DNA from: Erysipelotrichaceae bacterium
Lineage (GTDB): Bacteria; Bacillota_I; Bacilli_A; ML615J-28; CAG-313
Direction: 5' to 3'
NCBI GenBank assembly: GCA_015059015.1
Contig: SVBG01000003.1
Location: forward strand, 1 to 64,000
Length of the DNA stretch: 64,000 nt
This document shows, in pieces, positions 1 through 8,181 of this stretch (position 1 is its first letter; each line of letters opens with the position of its first letter). The notes under the pieces are model-generated. The model had not been told where the DNA came from. It searched no databases and saw only the letters and a list, made by a program, of their open reading frames with translations. The position numbers were made by a program, and so were the translations under genes.

Positions 1-1
1 A

Positions 2-89
2 AATCGTTAAAAGGTTAGTAATCGTTAAAAAGTAAGGGTAATCGTTAAATTGTTAAAAAAGTCCGTACCCCTAACCTAGTAATCGTTAA
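2..89. repeat. Four short direct repeats, about 20-bp phase
   Basis: The 9-mer AATCGTTAA occurs at 2, 20, 40 and 81, that is at steps of 18, 20 and 41 bp, close to multiples of two helical turns. Inside the array, AGGTTAG (12-18) is complementary to CTAACCT (71-77), and GGGTA (36-40) to TACCC (66-70), so the block can also fold into a nested hairpin. No reading frame or known RNA fits. It could be a protein-binding array or the edge of a repeat that continues outside the window. Function unknown. Confidence 0.55.
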
Positions 90-146
90 AAAGTTAAAAC
101 TTTAAACGTGTTCGCTTATTATTTTTCTCTTGAAAAAGTGTCCCTT

Positions 147-171
147 AAAAAGAAAAAAGCCCACATAGGGC
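147..171 (-). terminator. Probable terminator of the tRNA unit
   Basis: Read on the minus strand, a short GCCC/GGGC hairpin with a 5-nt loop is followed by a T-rich run of about 12 nt. It lies downstream of the tRNA-Leu and the tRNA fragment, so it probably ends that transcript. The stem is only 4 bp. Confidence 0.55.
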
Positions 172-178
172 AAATAAA

Positions 179-205
179 AGGTGTAACGGTGGGACTTGAA
201 CCCCT
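179..205 (-). pseudogene. 3' fragment of a tRNA (T-arm and acceptor end)
   Basis: On the minus strand this stretch reads like the last third of a tRNA: a GGTTCAAGTCCC T-loop, then an acceptor-like CGTTACACC. It aligns with the 3' end of the intact tRNA-Leu upstream. No D-arm or anticodon arm is present on its 5' side, the T-stem is imperfect and CCA is degraded to CCT. It sits between the tRNA-Leu and a terminator, so it is probably what is left of a second tRNA gene in a two-tRNA operon. An old integration scar is an alternative. Confidence 0.55.
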
Positions 206-259
206 TAAAAAAGAAAAAATCTCGATACTTTATATTGTATCAAGATTAGTAATCTTATA

Positions 260-345
260 TGGTGCCAGTGGTGGGACTCGAACCCACACGGTATTGCTAC
301 CAAAGGATTTTGAGTCCTTCGCGTCTACCATTTCACCACACTGGC
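260..345 (-). tRNA. tRNA-Leu (anticodon CAA)
   Basis: An 86-nt type II tRNA on the minus strand. The acceptor strands GCCAGTG and CACTGGC pair, and CCA is encoded at 260-262. The D-arm region contains TGGTAGACGCG. The anticodon loop is CTCAAAA in a GGA/TCC stem, giving anticodon CAA. There is a long variable arm (TTGGTAGCAATACC) and a GGTTCGAGTCC T-arm. Length, variable arm and anticodon all fit leucine. A promoter lies just upstream at 356-384. Confidence 0.95.
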
Positions 346-355
346 ATATGTAGGT

Positions 356-384
356 ATTATATCAAATTGTAAAGTTTTTTGCAA
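356..384 (-). promoter_or_regulatory. Promoter of tRNA-Leu
   Basis: On the minus strand: TTGCAA, a 17-nt spacer, then TATAAT preceded by TGA (extended -10). The predicted start of transcription is a few bases before the mature 5' end at 345. Confidence 0.8.
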
Positions 385-423
385 GTTAATTAAACTGATT
401 AATTACTTTATATAATCATTTGT

Positions 424-452
424 TTGAAAAAAATATCTAAAAATGATAAAAT
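424..452 (+). promoter_or_regulatory. SigA-type promoter
   Basis: TTGAAA, 17-nt spacer and TAAAAT with a TGA extension, positioned about 20 bp before the start codon at 471. Probably transcribes the 471-3452 gene run. Confidence 0.65.
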
Positions 453-470
453 AAACTAGAGGTGATATTT

Positions 471-878
471 GTGAAATGTAGTGATTATATTAATAGTATT
501 AAAAGTGCATTTAATTCTTTAGGGGTAAGTGATGTATTAATTAAAGATGGTACATTAATTATCCCGATTGAAAAAGAAGATATAATGCCTAGTTATAAGA
601 TTGCTGTTACGATGATTGAAGAAGGGTATTTATCTATTTATACTTCATTTAAACATAGTGCAGTGTTAAAAAAAGAGTTAGTTGAATTATTAAAAGTTGT
701 TAATACTTTTAATGAACAATCTTTTTTAAAGTTTATTGTTAAAAATAAGTTTATAAAAGTAGAATATAATATGCCTGAGTTAAATATTGAAGATATTGAT
801 AAAGTTATTAGTATTATTACAATAATTCCTAATATTTTATTTGATTTTTATAAAGATTTAAAACAATATTTGTCCTAA
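471..878 (+). CDS. Hypothetical protein, weakly YbjN-like
   Basis: A 135-residue soluble acidic protein with no signal peptide or membrane segment. I chose the GTG at 471 because AGAGGTG at 458-464 is correctly spaced from it; the in-frame GTG at 462 lies inside that ribosome site. An alternating strand/helix pattern with a central LKKELVELLKVVNTFNEQ-type helix, then a strand and a C-terminal helix, loosely resembles YbjN/type III chaperone-fold proteins, but no signature residue proves this. It leads a close run with the acyltransferase 14 bp downstream. Function unknown; the fold suggestion is inference. Confidence 0.7.
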   Translation: MKCSDYINSIKSAFNSLGVSDVLIKDGTLIIPIEKEDIMPSYKIAVTMIEEGYLSIYTSFKHSAVLKKELVELLKVVNTFNEQSFLKFIVKNKFIKVEYNMPELNIEDIDKVISIITIIPNILFDFYKDLKQYLS

Positions 879-892
879 CAATTGGAGTATAT

Positions 893-2125
893 ATGAAAAA
901 GAAGAAAAAAGAAAATTTAAAACCAAATGCTTTTGCATGGTTAATATATAGAATATATTCTAGTATTTTAATGAAATTAAAGTTTAATGTAAAATATGAT
1001 AGAACAGAGTTTAATAGTCGTAATAAAAAAGAAGGTTGTGTAGTTTTATATAATCACGCATGTAATTATGATCATTATATTTCTACTGCTTTTTTTAAAC
1101 GCACAAAAGTTAATTATGTTGTTTCTAATAGATTCATGTTTAATCCATTAATTAAGGTTGTATTAAATTTAGTTCATGCAATACATCGTGATCAATTTAA
1201 AAATGATACTGCTTCAATTCTTAAAATGAAAAGAGTAATTGAACGTCGTGGTGTTATCGCTATTGCACCTGCAGGTCAAGTAACAATTCATGGAGATATG
1301 CCTTATATTAATCCAGTCATTGTAAAACTTCTTAAAATGTGTAAAGCTGATGTTTATACTCTACAAACAACTGGATCATATTTAGCGGCTCCTAAGTGGA
1401 GTTTATCTAAAAGAAAGTATCCAATTTCTGTTAAGTGTGTAAAGACATTATCAAAAGAAGAAATTAAGTCATTAGATACTGATACTTTATATAATAAAAT
1501 AATTAATGATTTAAATGTTAATGATAGAGTAATTCAAAAAAATAAAAATATTGAAATTAAAGGTAAAAATTTAGCTTGTGGACTTGAAAATATTTTATTT
1601 ATGTGTCCTAAATGCAAGAATAAATATACTTTTATATCAAATGATAATACATTAAAATGTAAGTGTTGTGGTAATACTGTTATTTATAATAAATATGGTT
1701 TCTTAGAAAAATCATCAGATTTTGATGTTTTATTAGAAAATGAATCATTATGGTGTGAATATCAAAAACAACAAATTATGGGCCAAATTAAGGCTAAAAC
1801 ATACTATAAAGAATCAAATGTATCTTTTTATTCAAATCCTAATAAAGAGTTCAAATTAGAACTTGTAGGGTGTGGTAAGTTAATATATGAAAATGATTCT
1901 TTAAAATATATTGGAACATACCTAGGTAGTGATATTATAAAAGAGTTTAACTTAAATATTTTAACACAGTTTCCTTTTTCACCAAATGTAAGATTTAATA
2001 TCCCAGATGATAGTGGGATGTTAGAATTTGTTCCTGATAATAAACAAGAAGTGTTTGAATGGGCTACTTTAATAGATGCTTATCACACACTTTTAATTGA
2101 GGTAAAAGAAGATGCCGCTAGTTAA
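893..2125 (+). CDS. PlsC-like acyltransferase with C-terminal zinc ribbon
   Basis: A 410-residue protein. The N-terminal part (about 40-220) is a glycerophospholipid acyltransferase domain: the HX4D catalytic motif is visible in NHACNYDH near residue 55, followed by an IHRDQF block and an APAGQ segment matching later family motifs. Such enzymes acylate lysophosphatidic acid or related lipids at the inner membrane face. The second half is unusual: CPKC and CKCC (around 237-258) form a four-Cys zinc ribbon, followed by a beta-rich tail of about 150 residues. PlsC proteins are normally about 200-250 residues, so this is a fusion. The last 14 nt overlap rlmD. The acyltransferase class is confident; the substrate and the role of the ribbon are not known. 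Confidence 0.8.
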   Translation: MKKKKKENLKPNAFAWLIYRIYSSILMKLKFNVKYDRTEFNSRNKKEGCVVLYNHACNYDHYISTAFFKRTKVNYVVSNRFMFNPLIKVVLNLVHAIHRDQFKNDTASILKMKRVIERRGVIAIAPAGQVTIHGDMPYINPVIVKLLKMCKADVYTLQTTGSYLAAPKWSLSKRKYPISVKCVKTLSKEEIKSLDTDTLYNKIINDLNVNDRVIQKNKNIEIKGKNLACGLENILFMCPKCKNKYTFISNDNTLKCKCCGNTVIYNKYGFLEKSSDFDVLLENESLWCEYQKQQIMGQIKAKTYYKESNVSFYSNPNKEFKLELVGCGKLIYENDSLKYIGTYLGSDIIKEFNLNILTQFPFSPNVRFNIPDDSGMLEFVPDNKQEVFEWATLIDAYHTLLIEVKEDAAS

Positions 2126-3452
2126 GACTAAAGTAGAAAAATATAATAGTGATTTAAAAGGTGTTGTTACTTATAATAATAAAGAATATGCACTAGATAA
2201 TTTAATTATTAACGAAGAAGTAGAAATAGAAATTTCAAAAGATTCAAATAAAGTAACATTAAAAAGGATTTTAAAAGAATCACCTAATAGAATAAAACCT
2301 AAGTGTGAAATTTATAATAAATGTGGTGGTTGTAGTTTACTTCATATGAATTATAACGAGCAACTTAATATGAAAACTTATTTTGTTGAAAATTTATTTT
2401 TTGAAACTTTTAATAAGTATTACAAAGTTAATCCAACTCTTGGGATGAAAAATCCATATCATTATCGAAATAAAAATCAAATTGCTTTTAGAAATGTGAA
2501 AGGCGGGAAATCTCGTATCGCAAGTGGTTTTTATGAAGCTAACTCTCACAAGTTAGTAGAGTTTGATACATGTTTAGTACAAGATGAATTAAGTGATAAA
2601 ATTGTTGGAATTATTAAAGAATTAATGATTAAAATGAGATATAACGCATTTGATGAAGACCGCATGACTGGTTTAATTAGACATGTTTTAATTAAAAGAA
2701 GTGCATCTACTAAAGAAGTAATGGTTGTAATTGTAACAGGCAGCGAAATATTTCCAGGGTGTCAAAATTTTGTTAAAGCACTTACTTCAAGATGTAAAGA
2801 TATTACGACAGTTATTCAAAATGTAAATAATCGTAAAACAAGTGCAGTGCTTGGTGATAAAGAAAAAGTTTTATATGGAAAAGGATTTATCACAGATATT
2901 CTACTTGGAAAAAAATTTAAAATATCTTCTAAATCTTTTTATCAAATTAACTCATCACAATGTGAAGTTTTATACACTAAAGCATTAGAACTTGCAAACT
3001 TATCAAAAAATGATATTTTATTTGATGCATACTGTGGTGTTGGAACAATAGGTCTTATCGCAAGTGATAAAGTAGCTAAAGTAATTAGTGTTGAACTTGT
3101 AAAAGATGCAGTAAGTGATGCCATCCAAAATGCTAAGATGAATAATATTAAAAATGTTCATTTCTTTTGTGATGATGCGTCAAATTTCATGAAAAATATG
3201 GCAGTTAAAAAAGAAAAAGTTGATGTCTTGATTATGGATCCACCAAGAAAAGGATCTGATGAAAGATTCTTAAATGCAGCTGTTAAACTTTCTCCTAAAA
3301 AGATTGTTTATATTTCTTGTGATCCAAGAACTCAAGTTATTGATTTAAAAACACTCCTTGAGAATGGATATCAAATTACTGCAATTCAACCTGTTGACAT
3401 GTTCCCGCATACTTCTCATATAGAAAATATAGTGTGTTTAATAAGAAAATAG
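2112..3452 (+). CDS. rlmD: 23S rRNA (uracil-C5)-methyltransferase, RlmD/TrmA family
   Basis: A 446-residue SAM-dependent RNA methyltransferase. It has an N-terminal TRAM-like segment, then an iron-sulfur cysteine set (PKCEIYNKCGGC, residues about 70-80, plus a later Cys), a SAM motif DAYCGVGTIGL near 305, a DPPRKG motif near 376 and the nucleophile Cys in YISCDPRTQ near 398. Family members form m5U in 23S rRNA (U1939 or U747) or in tRNA; Firmicutes often carry paralogues, so the exact target is inferred. The start ATG overlaps the acyltransferase and is served by GAGGT at 2099. Confidence 0.88.
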   Translation: MPLVKTKVEKYNSDLKGVVTYNNKEYALDNLIINEEVEIEISKDSNKVTLKRILKESPNRIKPKCEIYNKCGGCSLLHMNYNEQLNMKTYFVENLFFETFNKYYKVNPTLGMKNPYHYRNKNQIAFRNVKGGKSRIASGFYEANSHKLVEFDTCLVQDELSDKIVGIIKELMIKMRYNAFDEDRMTGLIRHVLIKRSASTKEVMVVIVTGSEIFPGCQNFVKALTSRCKDITTVIQNVNNRKTSAVLGDKEKVLYGKGFITDILLGKKFKISSKSFYQINSSQCEVLYTKALELANLSKNDILFDAYCGVGTIGLIASDKVAKVISVELVKDAVSDAIQNAKMNNIKNVHFFCDDASNFMKNMAVKKEKVDVLIMDPPRKGSDERFLNAAVKLSPKKIVYISCDPRTQVIDLKTLLENGYQITAIQPVDMFPHTSHIENIVCLIRK

Positions 3453-3475
3453 TTTTTAATTATTAGGTGGAATCT

Positions 3476-4060
3476 ATGCAAAAAAAGATTAATTTGTTTT
3501 TTATTATTATTTTTTTTATTTTTTTACTTAGTAGTTGTAATACTATTTTAGGTACAAAATATGTAACTAATCCAAAAAAATATGGGAAATGGGAAACATA
3601 TTTAGATGTACCTACATATTTACCATCTGATATAGATGATTATCATGTAAATAGTTATTCATATACTTTGTACGCTTATATGGATATTTGTTATGAAATA
3701 TTTTTGGATATAACAGTCTCTGAAGAACAATTTAATGAAATTCTATCTGATGCAAGAAATTATTCTGAATATCAATATGAACAAAATGCTTATTATGATG
3801 ATAGATATATAGAAATAGTATATAAAGATTATTATTCTATTTACCCTTATCCAGATGAAGGTGAAAGGGGAGTCGGTTCTGCGTACATTAAAAAGATAAT
3901 TTATAATAAAGAAACATTAAATGTGATTTATGTTTGTTTTCATGCTATTGATACAAATGTTTATGATTTAGCTGATGTGGCATATTTTAGGAGGTTTTTA
4001 ATCTCTGAAGAAGAATATGTTGAAAACATAAATAAAGAGAATAAAACTGAGATATTATAA
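3476..4060 (+). CDS. Small lipoprotein of unknown function
   Basis: A 194-residue secreted lipoprotein. The N-terminus has KK, a long Phe/Ile-rich hydrophobic core and a lipobox LLSSC, so it should be lipidated and anchored outside the membrane. The mature part is rich in Tyr and Asp with no recognised motif. The ATG at 3476 is preferred to the upstream in-frame GTG at 3467 because AGGTGG (3465-3470) is its ribosome site. It lies between rlmD and a membrane-anchored GNAT-like protein. No function is proposed. Confidence 0.75.
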   Translation: MQKKINLFFIIIFFIFLLSSCNTILGTKYVTNPKKYGKWETYLDVPTYLPSDIDDYHVNSYSYTLYAYMDICYEIFLDITVSEEQFNEILSDARNYSEYQYEQNAYYDDRYIEIVYKDYYSIYPYPDEGERGVGSAYIKKIIYNKETLNVIYVCFHAIDTNVYDLADVAYFRRFLISEEEYVENINKENKTEIL

Positions 4061-4085
4061 ATTTATGATGAATAGGAAGTATTTC

Positions 4086-4715
4086 ATGAATTATTTTGTT
4101 AGACCAATCGATGAAAAAGATAATTTAAATGAAATTTTTGATGTTTATTGTGAGCCAAAAACCGCTTATTATGTTGTAGAAGATAAAGACGGAAATATTA
4201 TCGCAGGGCTTGGTGTTTATAAAATAGAAGGAAATGAAAACACTTGTGAGTTAAAAGATTACTTTATTGTAGATTCTTTTAGAGATTTAAAAATAATTGA
4301 AGATTTAGTTAATATGTGTATATTGTTTTCTAAAAAGTATTATAATTCTATTTGCATTAAGGTATCTGATGATGATATAATTTTAATGAATGTTTTAATA
4401 AATAAAAAGTTTAAATTTGTAAATGAAAAAATAGATAATTTAGATGTGTTAGACAATCAAAAATTATATTTGTTAAAATATAAGACTATTGGTTGGAAAA
4501 AAGAAGTTTTTTGTGAACTTATTGGGGTTATGTTTGCTTTTATACTTTTTATGGGTCTTGGTTTAATAGTTTCGCTATTTTTACCAGATAAATGTCAAGA
4601 AAAACTTGATTTTGAATGGATGATGGTTTTAGGTGGATTTGTTTTTATTATGTTACCATGCTTATTATTTGTATTAATACGTATGGTATTTGAAAGAAAG
4701 GACAAGAAAAAATGA
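4086..4715 (+). CDS. GNAT-like domain fused to two membrane helices
   Basis: A 209-residue protein. Residues 1-135 look like a divergent acetyltransferase fold: strand-rich DGNIIAGLGVY, an ELKDYFIVDSFRDLKI turn in the place of the acetyl-CoA segment, then a KKFKFVNEK end typical of GNATs. A canonical Q/RxxGxG/A loop is not evident, so activity is uncertain. Two hydrophobic segments follow (about 148-170 and 182-203) and the tail is basic. The ATG at 4086 is chosen because AGGAAG at 4074-4079 is six bases before it; an earlier in-frame ATG at 4065 has no ribosome site. The stop overlaps the next gene in ATGA. Confidence 0.6.
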   Translation: MNYFVRPIDEKDNLNEIFDVYCEPKTAYYVVEDKDGNIIAGLGVYKIEGNENTCELKDYFIVDSFRDLKIIEDLVNMCILFSKKYYNSICIKVSDDDIILMNVLINKKFKFVNEKIDNLDVLDNQKLYLLKYKTIGWKKEVFCELIGVMFAFILFMGLGLIVSLFLPDKCQEKLDFEWMMVLGGFVFIMLPCLLFVLIRMVFERKDKKK

Positions 4716-7645
4716 AAAAATTATTTGTATTATTTTTAATGATAACTTCGTTATTAATGATAACTTCGTGTAAACCAAAAGAATATACGATTACGCTTAA
4801 GTTTGAAGATGGTACTGTTTTTGAAACTTTAGTAGTTGAAAAAGAGACATCTGTTAATTTAAATACTCCTACAAAAGATGGTTATACATTTAAAGGTTGG
4901 TACGAGGGGGATATATTAGTAGATGGAAAAAATGGATTTGATAAAGATACCACTTTAATTTGCAAATTTAATATAAATTCATATACTTATAAATTTATAG
5001 TTGATGGTGTTATTATTAAAGAAGAAACTGCAGTATATAATTCTAATATTGTATATCCGGAAAACCCTGTAAAAGAATCAACACAACAATATTCGTACTT
5101 ATTTAAAGAATGGGATAATACGGCAATTGTTCTTTTAAAAGATGAAGTATTTAATGCAGTATTTGAAAGTACAACTAATCAATATACTTATAAGTTTGTA
5201 GATACTGATGGTACAGTATTAAAAGAAACAACAGCTGACTATGGAACAGAAATTGTTGCACCAAACGATCCTTTAAAAGAAGGCAATGCAGAATTTTCTT
5301 ATACATTTGCAGGTTGGGATAAAGATGTAACAATTTTAACAGAAGATGTTACTTTTACTGCAACTTATACTGAAACTAAGAATAAGTATACTTATAAGTT
5401 TGTAGATGAAAATGGTACTGTATTAAAAGAAGAAACTGCTGATTATGGAACAGAAATTGTTGCACCAAGTGATCCTGTAAAAGAAGGTAATGCAGAATTT
5501 TCTTATGCATTTGCAGGATGGGATAAAGATGTTACTATTTTAACAGAAGATGTTACATTTACTGCAACTTATACTGAAACTAAGAATAAGTATACTTATA
5601 AATTTGTAGACGTTGATGGAACAGTATTAAAAGAAGAAACTTGTGATTATGGAACAAAAATTGTTGCTCCAAGTGATCCTACAAAAGTAGGAAATGCAGA
5701 ATTTTCTTATACATTTGCAGGATGGGATAAAGATGCTACTATTTTAATAGAAGATGTTACATTTACTGCAACTTATACTGAAACTATAAATCAATATACA
5801 TATAAATTTGTAGATGATAATGGTAAAGTTTTAAAACAAGAAAAAGTTGATTATGGAACTGAAATTATTGCTCCAACTAATCCTGAAAAAGCACCAACTG
5901 CTGAATATACTTATACATTTACTGGTTGGGATAAAGAATTTACAATTGTTACTGGAAATATCACTATTACTGCTGTTTATTCTAAAGTTAAAAATCAATA
6001 TACTTATAAGTTTGTAGATGAAGATGGAACGATATTAAAAGAAGAAACAGTTGATTACGGAACAATGCCTATTGCACCAGAAAATCCTAAAAAAGAAGCA
6101 ACAGATGAGTATGAATATAAATTTGTTGGTTGGGATAAGAATATTTCTAAAGTTATTGCAGATGTTGTTTATACTGCAGTTTATGAAGAAAAAGAGATTA
6201 AAGGTGAAATTACATCACTAGAAGGACTTAAAATTTCATTCTTAGGTGATAGTATTTCTACATTCTATGCAGAAGGTTCAGAAATGAATAGTTACTATGG
6301 CGGAGAAAATGAATTTTTCTATCCTAGATATTCTCATTCAATTAAAACAGTTGATCTAACTTGGTGGTGTAAACTTATTAAGAATAATAATATGGTTCTT
6401 GGTGTTAATAACTCATGGAGTGGTTCTCAAGCATGTGGATCAGGTAATTCTGCTGGTCAATCTGATTATCGTATCAATACAATTAATGAAAATGGTAATC
6501 CTGATATTGTTATTGTATATTTAGGAACTAACGACCTAGGAAGTAGTAGAACTATTTCAGATTTAGAAAGTGCTATTACAAATATTATTAATAAAATCAA
6601 TGCTAAATGTGATACTCAAATTTTCTTAACTACTCTTGGATATAGTGCTTATTCAGGTGGCTCTTATACAGATGCTAATCGTGTTTTATATAATGCAAAA
6701 TTAAGAGAACTTGCAGCTAAATTTGAATGTGGTATTGTTCCTCTCGATGAATATGTTGTTGATGATAACTATATGATTTATTTAGAAGATTCGCTTCATT
6801 ATAATGCAAAAGGTGCTAATTTATTATCATTGATTGCAGAAAAAGCATTAAAAGATTATTATAATATTTCATTTGATAAAGAAATTGTTGTAGAACATCA
6901 AGAACCACTTCCAGAAGGTGCAGTAGGAGTTATTACTGCAACATCTAATTCAAATTTCTGGGGTACATATGCAACTGATGTATTCTTAGGTGATTCTTCG
7001 TTTACTAATGCTCCTTATAGTCATCGTATTGAGATTACTAAGAATACTGAAAATGGAAAGTATTATGTTTCAAAAATTACAAAATCTGGTGAATCTACTA
7101 CATTTAATTGTGATTTTGTATTAGTAATTTCAGAAGCAAATGAAGAGTATAGAGCATTATTAGCTCAAATAAGTAATGTTCAAGTTGGAAATATTGTTGA
7201 ATTTGACGAATCACTTAATTTCCCTATTGAAATTATCTTTAAAGAAGGTGACGGAAATACACCTAGTACTCCAGTTGTTCCAGAGCCTGATCCAGAAGTA
7301 AATCCTCCTGTTGAAGGACAACTTCATATAGCTGCATACAACACGGGTGTTTGGACTGATTATGATAAAACGGCAATACTTTATACTAATGATGCAATTG
7401 ATAAAGCAAGCACTTATATTAACTTCTATATAATTAAACTTACTTATGACGAGACAAAAGATAAATATCAAATTACCGGTTTAAAAACAATTGATATTGC
7501 TTGTACATTTGATGATTGTGACTTATACGTTTTAATTTATCGTGATTTTGCTGATAAGACATATTTTGAAACCGCACAAGAAGGAAATTATGTTGTTATT
7601 AATGGAGATATGACAACAGGTAGTTGTAACATTTTATTTGAATAA
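4712..7645 (+). CDS. Repeat-rich SGNH-hydrolase lipoprotein
   Basis: A 977-residue surface lipoprotein. The signal peptide ends in lipobox LMITSC. The next module (about 25-88) is an InlB-type repeat with GYTFKGWYE. Residues about 89-495 hold six tandem repeats of about 68 residues ending in a GWDK-containing block. Then comes an SGNH/GDSL hydrolase domain: block I FLGDSIST (about 512), block III YLGTND (about 603) and block V DSLHYNAKGA (about 693) supply Ser, Gly/Asn and Asp-x-x-His. The C-terminus has two similar domains of about 100 residues separated by a Pro-rich linker. SGNH enzymes at the surface usually de-esterify polysaccharides or lipids; the substrate here is unknown. Four nearby proteins are also predicted to be exported or membrane-anchored. 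Confidence 0.85.
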   Translation: MKKLFVLFLMITSLLMITSCKPKEYTITLKFEDGTVFETLVVEKETSVNLNTPTKDGYTFKGWYEGDILVDGKNGFDKDTTLICKFNINSYTYKFIVDGVIIKEETAVYNSNIVYPENPVKESTQQYSYLFKEWDNTAIVLLKDEVFNAVFESTTNQYTYKFVDTDGTVLKETTADYGTEIVAPNDPLKEGNAEFSYTFAGWDKDVTILTEDVTFTATYTETKNKYTYKFVDENGTVLKEETADYGTEIVAPSDPVKEGNAEFSYAFAGWDKDVTILTEDVTFTATYTETKNKYTYKFVDVDGTVLKEETCDYGTKIVAPSDPTKVGNAEFSYTFAGWDKDATILIEDVTFTATYTETINQYTYKFVDDNGKVLKQEKVDYGTEIIAPTNPEKAPTAEYTYTFTGWDKEFTIVTGNITITAVYSKVKNQYTYKFVDEDGTILKEETVDYGTMPIAPENPKKEATDEYEYKFVGWDKNISKVIADVVYTAVYEEKEIKGEITSLEGLKISFLGDSISTFYAEGSEMNSYYGGENEFFYPRYSHSIKTVDLTWWCKLIKNNNMVLGVNNSWSGSQACGSGNSAGQSDYRINTINENGNPDIVIVYLGTNDLGSSRTISDLESAITNIINKINAKCDTQIFLTTLGYSAYSGGSYTDANRVLYNAKLRELAAKFECGIVPLDEYVVDDNYMIYLEDSLHYNAKGANLLSLIAEKALKDYYNISFDKEIVVEHQEPLPEGAVGVITATSNSNFWGTYATDVFLGDSSFTNAPYSHRIEITKNTENGKYYVSKITKSGESTTFNCDFVLVISEANEEYRALLAQISNVQVGNIVEFDESLNFPIEIIFKEGDGNTPSTPVVPEPDPEVNPPVEGQLHIAAYNTGVWTDYDKTAILYTNDAIDKASTYINFYIIKLTYDETKDKYQITGLKTIDIACTFDDCDLYVLIYRDFADKTYFETAQEGNYVVINGDMTTGSCNILFE
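4976..6196 (+). repeat. Six tandem about 204-bp repeats within the SGNH lipoprotein gene
   Basis: Units begin at 4976, 5177, 5381, 5585, 5789 and 5993; the last five are exactly 204 bp apart. The copies at 5177, 5381 and 5585 are nearly identical even at silent positions, which points to recent duplication or gene conversion. Copies at both ends are more diverged. Copy number is likely to vary among strains. Confidence 0.9.
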
Positions 7646-7692
7646 AAGTGACAAAGTTATTGACATAAAATAATATATAAAGCATAGAGTTT

Positions 7693-7969
7693 ATGAATAA
7701 AAGTTATTTATAATTATATTATTGTTTTTATATTATTAGTACGTTGTACTGAAAGCAATAATGAACTTATAAATAATGATAATACAAATATTCATGCATA
7801 ACCTATATTATTTAATAAAATTGATGATACAGTAAATTCTATAATATTAAAAAATGTGGAAAGACATTTAATATAAGTTCAAAATGTATATATTGAATCA
7901 ATCTATATATTCACTTCATATGGTTATATTGTTAAAAACTTGTTAAAAATAAGATTAACTAAAAGTTAA
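7693..7969 (+). pseudogene. Decayed small lipoprotein gene
   Basis: An ATG at 7693 opens a short frame that stops at 7711, but the next frame reads a lipoprotein-like leader (YIIVFILLVRC, lipobox LLVRC, Cys codon at 7745) followed by TESNNELINNDN. It then continues to 7969 with two in-frame TAA codons (7799 and one near 7874). One frameshift plus two stops indicate a decayed gene. This accounts for most of the 536-bp space between the two large lipoprotein genes; the rest is a terminator and AT-rich promoter DNA. Confidence 0.5.
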
Positions 7970-7982
7970 TCTTATTTTTTAT
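7946..7982 (+). terminator. Strong intrinsic terminator
   Basis: A 15-bp perfect inverted repeat (AAAATAAGATTAACT, 7946-7960, and its complement, 7964-7978) with a 3-nt loop and a T run. It terminates the transcript coming from the SGNH lipoprotein gene and the decayed gene. Confidence 0.9.
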
Positions 7983-8142
7983 TATAATACTTTTTTAATA
8001 TATGAAATAAATTTATTAATATTAAACAAACATTCATTACCACAAATTTATACCATTTTTTTTAATAATATTATAATATATTAATAATTGTGACTCAAAT
8101 GATTAAAAATAAAATATAATTAATGAATAAAAAATCTTTTTA

Positions 8143-8151
8143 TGTTATAAT
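8143..8151 (+). promoter_or_regulatory. Extended -10 promoter of the NlpC/P60 lipoprotein
   Basis: TGTTATAAT: a perfect -10 with the TGn extension, 30 bp before the ATG at 8182. No convincing -35 is seen at 17 bp. Confidence 0.65.
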
Positions 8152-8181
8152 GTAAATGAATAATTATGAAAGAGAGTTAAT

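Noticed and set aside
2-89. CRISPR-like array at the window start
   Set aside because: Repeat is only 9 bp with 9-32 bp between copies and no palindromic repeat core.
108-353. 81-residue plus-strand reading frame
   Set aside because: It runs antisense through the tRNA-Leu and the tRNA fragment and has no ribosome site.
4712-4715. Mycoplasma-type code with TGA as Trp
   Set aside because: TGA ends a gene here in an ATGA overlap, and Trp is encoded by TGG throughout conserved proteins.
7211-7471. Antisense reading frame of 86 codons inside the SGNH gene
   Set aside because: Shadow of a long confirmed gene with a clear domain structure on the other strand.
7660-7690. TTGACA at 7660 as a promoter for the decayed lipoprotein gene
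   Set aside because: The -35 is perfect but no acceptable -10 lies 16-18 bp downstream.
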